DNA of 7,668 nucleotides, taken from assembly GCA_946886675.1 (NCBI GenBank), contig CAMPIZ010000067.1, positions 1 to 7,668 of the forward strand, written 5' to 3'. Shown piece after piece: positions 1 through 5,687 of this stretch (the stretch's first letter is position 1; the number at the start of each line of letters is the position of its first letter). Below the pieces are notes generated by a model that ran no database searches, was not told the origin of the DNA, and worked only from the letters and a program-made list of their open reading frames with translations. The position numbers were made by a program, and so were the translations under genes. The DNA is from an uncultured Flavobacterium sp. Its GTDB lineage: Bacteria; Bacteroidota; Bacteroidia; Flavobacteriales; Flavobacteriaceae.

Positions 1-4
1 CATC

Positions 5-1288
5 ATGTCAAATAATGCAATATTGGAAATTGATGGCAAAAAATATGAGTTTCCTGTTATTGTGGGAACTGAAAATGAAGTAGCTATCGATATAGATAAA
101 TTAAGAGGCGAAACAGGCGCAATAACTATGGATCCGGGTTATAAAAACTCTGGTTCTTGTACAAGTGAAATAACTTTTCTTGATGGGGAACAGGGTATTT
201 TACGCTACAGGGGATATTCTATTGAAGATCTTGCCGAAAAGTCTAACTTCCTTGAAGTAGCTTATCTTCTAATTTTTGGAGAACTTCCTACAGCAGCACA
301 GATTGAAAAGTTTGAGAATGATATAAGAAAATATACCCTTGTTAATGAGGAAATGAAAAACATCATTGATGGTTTTCCAAAAACAGCGCACCCAATGGGA
401 GTGCTGGCTTCGCTTACAAGTGCGCTTACTGCATTTAACCCTAAATCGGTTAATGTGGCAAACGAAAAAGAAATGTATGAGGCAGTTTGTAAAACAATGG
501 CAAAATTCCTTGTTATTGCTACCTGGACATACAGAAAGAATATGGGATATCCTTTAAACTATTATGATAATACAAAAGGATATGTAGAAAACTTTATGCG
601 ATTAATGTTTGAACTGCCTACAGGCCCTTACAAAATTAATCCGGTAGTAATAAATGCGCTTGATAAGCTTTTCATTCTTCATGCAGACCATGAGCAAAAC
701 TGTTCTACATCTACGGTAAGAATGGTAGGTTCTTCGCATGCAGGATTATTTGCTTCTATTTCAGCAGGAGTTTCTGCACTTTGGGGTCCGCTTCACGGTG
801 GTGCTAACCAGGCAGTGCTTGAGATGCTGGAGGAAATTCAGAAAAACGGTGGTGATGCAGATAAGTATCTTGCAAAAGCAAAAGACAAGAACGATCCGTT
901 CCGTCTTATGGGCTTTGGCCACAGGGTATATAAAAACTTTGACCCAAGGGCAAAGATCATCAAAAAAGCTGCAGACGAGGTTCTTAATAACTTAGGTGTT
1001 GACGACCCGGTGCTTACAATTGCTAAAAAACTTGAGGAGTCTGCGCTTCAGGATGAATATTTCAAATCAAGAAACCTGTATCCAAACGTAGATTTCTATT
1101 CTGGTATCATTTACAGGGCTATGGGTATACCTACAGAAATGTTTACGGTATTGTTTGCTATAGGCCGCCTTCCTGGCTGGATTGCTCAATGGAAAGAAAT
1201 GAGGATAAATAAAGAGCCAATAGGCCGTCCGAGACAAATTTATACTGGAAGCCCTTTAAGGGATTTCAAGTCAATAAACGAAAGATAA
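5..1288 (+). CDS. gltA: Citrate synthase (type II)
   Basis: Cytoplasmic enzyme that condenses acetyl-CoA with oxaloacetate to give citrate, the entry step of the TCA cycle. The 427 residues match the usual length of bacterial type II citrate synthases (E. coli GltA is also about 427). The catalytic set is present: His264 in WGPLHGG, His306 in GFGHRVYK and Asp363 in NVDFYSG. Also visible are HADHEQNCSTSTVR (226-239), Arg388 in AIGRLPGW and the C-terminal RPRQIYTG with Arg408/Arg410, which bind substrate in the family. The N-terminal beta region (residues 1-60) is typical of the hexameric type. The ATG lies four bases from the window edge, so its promoter and upstream neighbour cannot be seen. 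The start is supported because residues 1-15 resemble normal family N termini. A strong terminator follows within 21 bases, so this gene ends its transcript. Confidence 0.96.
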   Translation: MSNNAILEIDGKKYEFPVIVGTENEVAIDIDKLRGETGAITMDPGYKNSGSCTSEITFLDGEQGILRYRGYSIEDLAEKSNFLEVAYLLIFGELPTAAQIEKFENDIRKYTLVNEEMKNIIDGFPKTAHPMGVLASLTSALTAFNPKSVNVANEKEMYEAVCKTMAKFLVIATWTYRKNMGYPLNYYDNTKGYVENFMRLMFELPTGPYKINPVVINALDKLFILHADHEQNCSTSTVRMVGSSHAGLFASISAGVSALWGPLHGGANQAVLEMLEEIQKNGGDADKYLAKAKDKNDPFRLMGFGHRVYKNFDPRAKIIKKAADEVLNNLGVDDPVLTIAKKLEESALQDEYFKSRNLYPNVDFYSGIIYRAMGIPTEMFTVLFAIGRLPGWIAQWKEMRINKEPIGRPRQIYTGSPLRDFKSINER

Positions 1289-1308
1289 TCAGTTAATTGA
1301 TGATATTG

Positions 1309-1336
1309 AAGCTCCGTTTACCACGGAGCTTTTTTT
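1309..1336 (+). terminator. Intrinsic terminator of gltA
   Basis: A perfect 9-bp stem (AAGCTCCGT, 1309-1317, pairing with ACGGAGCTT, 1323-1331) closes a 5-base loop and runs into a T tract at 1330-1336. It begins 20 bases after the citrate synthase stop codon. Stem strength and U run are those of a standard rho-independent terminator, and it separates gltA from the next transcript. Confidence 0.88.
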
Positions 1337-1337
1337 A

Positions 1338-1380
1338 TATAATCTGTAAATACTGAATGATAAAAAATAAACAGATTTTA
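1338..1380. repeat. Imperfect inverted repeat in the gltA-to-pentein spacer
   Basis: TATAATCTGT (1338-1347) is the reverse complement of ACAGATTTTA (1371-1380) with one mismatch; the inner seven bases AATCTGT/ACAGATT are perfect. The arms are 23 bases apart, so the pair is a weak hairpin or a spaced protein-binding site. It lies between the gltA terminator and the next promoter, about 37 bases upstream of that promoter's -33 region. In AT-rich DNA a repeat of this quality may be chance. Confidence 0.3.
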
Positions 1381-1417
1381 GAAATAATAACAGAAGTACT
1401 AATCACATAATAAAAGT

Positions 1418-1447
1418 TTATAATTCAGGGGGCATTTTCTATATTTG
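1418..1447 (+). promoter_or_regulatory. Candidate Bacteroidetes promoter for the pentein/Rrf2 operon
   Basis: TATATTTG at 1440-1447 matches the Bacteroidetes -7 consensus TAnnTTTG exactly. TTA at 1418-1420 is a plausible degenerate form of the -33 TTG box, with a 19-base spacer inside the usual 17-23 range. The box ends 17 bases before the ATG at 1465, implying a short leader of roughly ten bases. No Shine-Dalgarno sequence is visible; the region just before the ATG is A-rich, as is common in this phylum. Confidence 0.6.
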
Positions 1448-1464
1448 CCTAAACGCCAAAAGCT

Positions 1465-2379
1465 ATGTTAAATCTTAATATAAAAAACGAAACTTCAAGA
1501 CTCAGGGCAGTAATATTGGGAACTGCAGAAAGTAATGGGCCTACACCCCAGATACACGAAGCATATGACCCAAAATCGCTTGAGCATATAAAAGCCGGAA
1601 CCTATCCTGTAGAAGCAGATATGATTACAGAAATGGAAGCTTTTAGAGAAGTGTTGGAAAAATATGATGTAAAAGTATACCGTCCAGAGATTATTGAGGA
1701 CTATAATCAGATTTTTAGCCGTGATATTGGTTTTGTTATAGAGGATATTTTTATAAAAGCCAATATATTACCGGACAGGGAGAGGGAACTGGATGCTATA
1801 CAGTATGTAATTGATATGGTAGATCCAAAAAAAGTTGTACGCCCACCAGAGGAAGTACATATTGAAGGAGGAGATGTAATGCCCTGGAATGACCATATAT
1901 TTATAGGTACTTATAAAGGCAGTGATTACAAAGATTATATAACTGCACGTACCAATATGCAGGGAGTTAACTACATCAAAGAACTTTTTCCTGATAAGAT
2001 TGTTAAGGAGTTCGATTTGGTCAAGTCCAAAATTGAGCCAAGGGATAATGCGTTGCACCTTGATTGCTGTTTTCAGCCTATAGGCACAAATAAAGGTATT
2101 ATATACAAAAGTGGTTTTCGTGAGGAAGCTGATTATATGTATCTTGTAAACATGTTTGGAAAAGAGAATCTTTTCCATATAGACAGGGAAGAAATGTATA
2201 ATATGACATCTAATGTTTTTTCTATTGCTCCGGATGTGGTAGTTATAGAAAAGAATTTTACAAGGCTAAAAGACTGGCTGCTGGAAAGAGGTTTTACTGT
2301 AGAAGAAGTGCCTTATGCAGAAATTGCAAAACAGGAGGGGCTGCTTAGATGTTCGACACTACCGCTTATAAGGGATTAA
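1465..2379 (+). CDS. Arginine deiminase/dimethylargininase-like amidinotransferase-family hydrolase
   Basis: Pentein-fold guanidino-modifying enzyme of 304 residues, predicted to attack the guanidino carbon of arginine or a relative (methylarginine, another amidino compound) through a cysteine. Key residues are in family order: FSRD (84-87), EGGD (134-137), the catalytic histidine in LHLD (His198, Asp200) and the nucleophile Cys296 in RCSTLPLIR. The C-terminal motif resembles the RCMSMPL type of arginine deiminases. The protein is about 100 residues shorter than classical ArcA and lacks its extra helical domain, and the glycines usual before RC are replaced by GLL. It is therefore better placed among the short DDAH/amidinotransferase-like relatives found in Bacteroidetes. 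The ATG follows a candidate promoter by 17 bases. A second pentein hydrolase starts 16 bases after its stop, suggesting a joint pathway. Family assignment is firm; the exact substrate is not. Confidence 0.82.
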   Translation: MLNLNIKNETSRLRAVILGTAESNGPTPQIHEAYDPKSLEHIKAGTYPVEADMITEMEAFREVLEKYDVKVYRPEIIEDYNQIFSRDIGFVIEDIFIKANILPDRERELDAIQYVIDMVDPKKVVRPPEEVHIEGGDVMPWNDHIFIGTYKGSDYKDYITARTNMQGVNYIKELFPDKIVKEFDLVKSKIEPRDNALHLDCCFQPIGTNKGIIYKSGFREEADYMYLVNMFGKENLFHIDREEMYNMTSNVFSIAPDVVVIEKNFTRLKDWLLERGFTVEEVPYAEIAKQEGLLRCSTLPLIRD

Positions 2380-2395
2380 CCTTAATTTAATTAGA

Positions 2396-3331
2396 ATGAG
2401 ACAAATTACAGATACAATATTAATGATTCGTCCTGTAGCTTTCAGGATGAATGAACAGACGGCGGTAAACAATTACTACCAAAAGGTAATGGACAATCTG
2501 CTGCCGGAAACAGTAAATGCTAAAGCACAGCAGGAGTTTGATGCATTTGCAGAAAAGCTTCGTAATGCAGGAGTTAATGTAATTGTGGTGGATGATACAA
2601 AGAATCCTGATACACCAGACTCTATATTTCCTAACAACTGGGTTTCTTTTCATGAAAATGGCGATGTGGCATTATACCCAATGTTTGCAGAAAACAGGCG
2701 TTTAGAAAGAAGAGAAGAGATATTGGATATGCTCGAAGATAAAGGCTTTGTTATAGAAAATATTGTAGATTATACCTCTGCCGAAGAAGATAATATTTTT
2801 CTTGAAGGTACAGGGAGTGTAGTTTTAGACAGAGCAAACCACAAGGCATATTGCGCACTATCTCCACGTGCTGATGAAGAACTGTTTATAGAGTTTTGTG
2901 AAGATTTTGAATATACTCCGATAATATTTGAGGCATTTCAGACTGTAAATGGTGAGCGTAAGCATATTTACCATACTAATGTAATGATGTGCGTAGGAGA
3001 GACATTTGCCATATTATGTGCCGACTGTATTGACGACAAGAAGGAACGCAAAATGGTATTGGAAAGCCTTAAGGAAGACGGCAAGGAAATAATATTGCTT
3101 ACAGAGGCGCAATTGAATAATTTTGCAGGAAATATGTTACAGGTTAGAGGCAATAATAACAAGAGTTATCTCGTTATGAGTGCTTCCGCACACCAGATTT
3201 TAACAAAAGAGCAGATTGCCAAAATTGAAAAGCATACAGAGATACTTAGTTCCAGCCTTGATACCATTGAGGCTTGTGGAGGCGGTAGTGCACGCTGTAT
3301 GATGGCAGAAGTATTTTTACTTAAACAATAA
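2396..3331 (+). CDS. ctlX: CtlX-type citrulline utilization hydrolase (amidinotransferase family)
   Basis: Cytoplasmic pentein-fold hydrolase of 311 residues, of the amidinotransferase subgroup named for citrulline use. Visible motifs are PDSIFPNNW (74-82, substrate pocket; Asp75), FLEGTGS (135-141; Glu137), YHTNVMM (192-198; catalytic His193) and GGGSARCMMAE (295-305; nucleophile Cys301). These give the Cys-His-acid set expected of an active enzyme, and the length is normal for the subgroup. The first residues, with IRPVAFRMN, match typical family N termini, which supports the ATG. It lies 16 bases after the arginine-deiminase-like gene and one base before the Rrf2 gene, so the three are probably one transcript. 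A role in breaking down citrulline or a related ureido/guanidino compound is inferred from the family name and the neighbour; ammonia-releasing chemistry is the expected type. The gene symbol rests on pattern recognition only. Confidence 0.8.
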   Translation: MRQITDTILMIRPVAFRMNEQTAVNNYYQKVMDNLLPETVNAKAQQEFDAFAEKLRNAGVNVIVVDDTKNPDTPDSIFPNNWVSFHENGDVALYPMFAENRRLERREEILDMLEDKGFVIENIVDYTSAEEDNIFLEGTGSVVLDRANHKAYCALSPRADEELFIEFCEDFEYTPIIFEAFQTVNGERKHIYHTNVMMCVGETFAILCADCIDDKKERKMVLESLKEDGKEIILLTEAQLNNFAGNMLQVRGNNNKSYLVMSASAHQILTKEQIAKIEKHTEILSSSLDTIEACGGGSARCMMAEVFLLKQ

Positions 3332-3332
3332 T

Positions 3333-3749
3333 ATGTTATCTAAAAAAACAAAATACGGATTAAAGGCACTGATCTACATTGCGAAGCATGAGGGATCAGA
3401 GCCTGTTCTTATTTCTGAGATTTCGGATAACGAACGTATCCCTAAAAAGTTTTTAGAGGCCATACTTCTGGATCTTAAAAAGTTTGGAATACTAGGATCC
3501 AAAAAAGGTAAGGGGGGTGGATATTACCTTTTAAAAGATCCTAAAGAAATTACTGCTGCTACATTAATCCGAGTTTTGGACGGGCCTCTGGCAATGCTTC
3601 CGTGCGTTAGCCTTAACTATTATGAAAAGTGTGACGACTGTCCGGATGAGGCAAAATGTAACCTGAATAAATTTCTTGCACAGGTAAGAGATAACACGCT
3701 TAATTTATTGCAACAAAGGTCTTTACATGATTTAGCGCAGTTAAAATAA
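3333..3749 (+). CDS. Rrf2-family transcriptional regulator with cysteine cluster
   Basis: DNA-binding regulator of 138 residues, the usual Rrf2 length. The N terminus (LSKKTKYGLKALIYIA) starts a winged helix-turn-helix; IPKKFLEAILLDLKKFGIL (36-54) is the recognition-helix region, and the glycine-rich KGKGGGYYL (58-66) is the wing. Four cysteines, Cys91, Cys100, Cys103 and Cys109 (C-x8-C-x2-C-x5-C), lie where IscR and NsrR hold their iron-sulfur ligands, but the spacing differs from IscR (C-x5-C-x5-C). Cluster binding is therefore plausible but unproven. The ATG is one base after the ctlX stop, indicating translational coupling. Just downstream lie a perfect dyad and then the sulfate-reduction operon. 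By analogy with the Rrf2 proteins CymR and IscR, the likely job is controlling cysteine/sulfur supply in response to sulfur or Fe-S status. That role is inference; the family call is firm. Confidence 0.9.
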   Translation: MLSKKTKYGLKALIYIAKHEGSEPVLISEISDNERIPKKFLEAILLDLKKFGILGSKKGKGGGYYLLKDPKEITAATLIRVLDGPLAMLPCVSLNYYEKCDDCPDEAKCNLNKFLAQVRDNTLNLLQQRSLHDLAQLK

Positions 3750-3761
3750 AAAAATTTGCCT

Positions 3762-3790
3762 TATTAGTCTATTATTTCTATAGACTAATA
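3762..3790. promoter_or_regulatory. Perfect dyad, candidate Rrf2 operator
   Basis: Perfect inverted repeat with 11-base arms: TATTAGTCTAT (3762-3772) and ATAGACTAATA (3780-3790) around a 7-base centre. It ends one base before the -7 box at 3792 and spans where the -33 box should be, so a bound protein would block polymerase. The gene immediately upstream encodes an Rrf2 regulator, the obvious candidate ligand. As RNA it would be an AT-rich hairpin with no following U tract, so a terminator for the ctlX-rrf2 transcript is less likely. Confidence 0.65.
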
Positions 3791-3799
3791 GTATATTTG
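3772..3799 (+). promoter_or_regulatory. Candidate Bacteroidetes promoter of the sulfate-reduction operon
   Basis: TATATTTG at 3792-3799 matches TAnnTTTG exactly and is identical to the box before the pentein operon. TTA at 3772-3774 is a weak -33 candidate with a 17-base spacer. Transcription should start a few bases after 3799, leaving a leader of about 20 bases to the ATG at 3824. The upstream half lies inside the dyad, the arrangement expected of a repressed promoter. Confidence 0.6.
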
Positions 3800-3823
3800 A
3801 AAAAATTAAAAAATCAACAGCTT

Positions 3824-4087
3824 ATGATTGATTTAATTAAGGCAAAAAAAAGTTTTTCACTAAAGGACAGCCCTAAAATATCTGCTATTAAAGCAGTTAC
3901 ATGGAGAATAGTGGGGACTATAGATACCATGATAATTTCTTATCTGCTTACGGGAAATGTTACTATCGCTGTTTCCATAGGGAGTGTAGAGGTACTTTCT
4001 AAAATGCTGCTTTATTTTTTACATGAAAGAGCCTGGGCCAGGCTAACAAGAAAAAACGATGATGGAGAAGTTAAAATATCTGAATAA
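3824..4087 (+). CDS. Small DUF2061 membrane protein in the sulfate operon
   Basis: An 87-residue protein of the DUF2061 family (uncharacterised small membrane proteins). Features: a charged N terminus (1-18), then KAVTWRIVGTIDT (23-35) leading into a first membrane segment (about 27-43), a second segment (about 47-65), and the family signature YFLHERAW (64-71) before a charged tail. The frame is open back to a TTG at 3797, but that TTG lies inside the -7 box TATATTTG and upstream of the expected transcription start. The ATG at 3824, preceded by an A-rich stretch, was chosen; the longer form would add nine residues. It is the first gene of the cys operon, and its end overlaps the cysH start by 26-29 bases. 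No biochemical role is known to me; position suggests a link to sulfate assimilation, for example at the membrane. Confidence 0.82.
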   Translation: MIDLIKAKKSFSLKDSPKISAIKAVTWRIVGTIDTMIISYLLTGNVTIAVSIGSVEVLSKMLLYFLHERAWARLTRKNDDGEVKISE

Positions 4088-4775
4088 AGAACTGCAGGAA
4101 CTGCCGTTGGCAGAAGCCATTCAGTTTGTGTTGGAAAATGTGGGCGGGAAGAAAGTTTTTTCTACATCCTTTGGCATTGAAGACCAGCTGCTGACTCATT
4201 ACCTGATTCCACATCTTGGGCAGGTTTCTGTTTTTACACTAGATACAGGCAGGCAGTTTAATGAAACCTATGAAGTTTTTCATAAAACGCTAAAAAAATA
4301 TCCATTACTACAAATTGAAACATTTTTTCCGGAAGAGCAGGATATAAGAAACTATGTCGATGCGCACGGCATTAATGGATTTTATGACAGTATTGATAAA
4401 AGAAAGGAATGCTGTAGTATAAGAAAAGTAAAACCTTTACAAAGGGCTATTAAAGATGCTTCGTTATGGATTACCGGCTTAAGGGCAGAACAATCTCAAA
4501 ACAGGGGGAGTATGGAATTTTTGGAATGGGATGAGGCTAATCAGCTGATAAAATTTAACCCTTTATTACATTTTTCTCTGGAAGAAGTTGAACATCAAAT
4601 AAACGAATATAATATTCCTGTAAACAGTTTGCATAAAAAAGGTTTTCCAAGTATAGGCTGTGCGCCATGCACAAGAGCAATAGCCCCGGGAGAAGATTTC
4701 AGGGCCGGACGCTGGTGGTGGGAAAATGGAAAAAAAGAATGCGGACTGCATATTCATCAGGATAAAAATTATTAA
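4059..4775 (+). CDS. cysH: APS reductase (CysH, iron-sulfur type)
   Basis: Assimilatory reductase of 238 residues, PAPS/APS reductase family. Motifs: STSFGIED (35-42, nucleotide-binding PP-loop variant), TLDTGR (60-65), KRKECCSIRKVKPL (114-127), WITGLRAEQS (137-146), GCAPCTR (200-206) and the catalytic ECGLH (227-231, Cys228). The four cysteines 118, 119, 201 and 204 (CC...CxxC) are ligands of a [4Fe-4S] cluster and mark the APS-using form, as opposed to E. coli-type PAPS reductases that keep only the catalytic cysteine. It should reduce APS to sulfite with thioredoxin-type electrons (EC 1.8.4.10). The absence of cysC from the operon agrees. Translation could begin at either adjacent ATG, 4059 or 4062; both overlap the DUF2061 gene, so coupling is likely. 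The cysD ATG follows after two bases. Confidence 0.93.
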   Translation: MMEKLKYLNKELQELPLAEAIQFVLENVGGKKVFSTSFGIEDQLLTHYLIPHLGQVSVFTLDTGRQFNETYEVFHKTLKKYPLLQIETFFPEEQDIRNYVDAHGINGFYDSIDKRKECCSIRKVKPLQRAIKDASLWITGLRAEQSQNRGSMEFLEWDEANQLIKFNPLLHFSLEEVEHQINEYNIPVNSLHKKGFPSIGCAPCTRAIAPGEDFRAGRWWWENGKKECGLHIHQDKNY

Positions 4776-4777
4776 TC

Positions 4778-5683
4778 ATGACACAATTTATAAATTCACA
4801 TCTGGAAACGCTGGAGGATGAAAGTATTTATATAATACGGGAGGTAGTAGCACAGTTTCAGAAACCGGTGCTGCTTTTCTCAGGTGGAAAAGACTCCATA
4901 ACATTGGCAAGGCTCGCTCAAAAGGCTTTTTATCCGGCAAAAATTCCTTTTCCTTTTTTGCACATCGATACCGGGCATAACTTCCCTGAAACTATAGAAT
5001 TTAGGGACCAGTTAGTAAAAGAATTGGGGGTAGAGCTTATAGTGCGATATGTGCAGGATAGTATTGATCAGAAAAAAGTACAGGAGGAAACAGGCAAATA
5101 TGCCAGTCGTAATGCTCTGCAAACAGTAACCCTATTGGATGCTATTGAAGAATTTGGTTTTGATGCCTGTATGGGTGGGGCAAGGCGCGATGAGGAAAAA
5201 TCAAGAGCTAAAGAACGCATCTTTTCAGTGAGGGATGATTTTGGGCAGTGGGATGCTAAAAAACAGCGTCCGGAACTCTTTAATATTTTTAACGGCAAAA
5301 TTCACTTTGGTGAAAATGTAAGGGCTTTTCCAATAAGTAACTGGACTGAGGAAGATGTATGGAACTATATAGCCAAAGAAGGCATAGGGCTGCCATCTAT
5401 ATATTTTGCGCATCAGCGTAAACTTGTAAAGCGTGATGGCGCTTACCTCGCTTACTCAGAATATCTTAATCTTGCAGATACCGATGAATTTACAGAAACT
5501 ACCGTACGCTTTAGGACGGTAGGGGATATGACATGTACTGCTGCCTTCATTTCTGAGGCCAGTACTATACCTGATATTATGCATGAAAATAAATCTTCAA
5601 AATCATCAGAAAGAGGTGCGCGAATGGACGATAAACGATCTGAAGCTGCACTGGAACAAAGAAAGAGAGGAGGATATTTCTAA
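4778..5683 (+). CDS. cysD: Sulfate adenylyltransferase subunit 2
   Basis: Small catalytic subunit of ATP sulfurylase. With CysN it forms APS and pyrophosphate from sulfate and ATP, the activation step before CysH. The 301 residues are the usual CysD length. Motifs: SGGKDS (35-40, PP-loop binding ATP pyrophosphate), FLHIDTGHNFPE (60-71), GGARRDEEKSRAKERIFS (133-150), RAFPISNWTEEDVW (182-195) and the conserved tail with SERGARMDD and EQRKRGGYF ending at 301. The start ATG is two bases after the cysH stop and precedes a normal family N terminus. The intact C-terminal motif shows that CysD reading continues to 5683, so same-strand reading in another frame over 5583-5683 is not coding. CysN begins four bases after the stop. 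Confidence 0.96.
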   Translation: MTQFINSHLETLEDESIYIIREVVAQFQKPVLLFSGGKDSITLARLAQKAFYPAKIPFPFLHIDTGHNFPETIEFRDQLVKELGVELIVRYVQDSIDQKKVQEETGKYASRNALQTVTLLDAIEEFGFDACMGGARRDEEKSRAKERIFSVRDDFGQWDAKKQRPELFNIFNGKIHFGENVRAFPISNWTEEDVWNYIAKEGIGLPSIYFAHQRKLVKRDGAYLAYSEYLNLADTDEFTETTVRFRTVGDMTCTAAFISEASTIPDIMHENKSSKSSERGARMDDKRSEAALEQRKRGGYF

Positions 5684-5687
5684 AAAT

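Noticed and set aside
1768..2178. 136-codon open frame on the - strand inside the arginine-deiminase-like gene
   Set aside because: Antisense shadow of a gene with intact catalytic motifs; composition is biased and no family is recognised.
2380..2395. Short AT palindrome-like sequence between the two pentein genes
   Set aside because: Sixteen AT-rich bases; symmetry is weak and expected by chance.
3748..3790. Dyad read as a terminator of the ctlX-rrf2 transcript
   Set aside because: The stem is mostly A/T and lacks a U tract on the + strand; the A run before it would only serve a - strand transcript, and there is no - strand gene. An operator fits better.
5583..5687. In-frame upstream extension of cysN starting at ATG 5583
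   Set aside because: It overlaps about 100 bases of the conserved CysD C terminus (SER...EQRKRGGYF), and the 35 extra residues do not resemble a CysN N terminus; ATG 5688 right after the cysD stop fits better.
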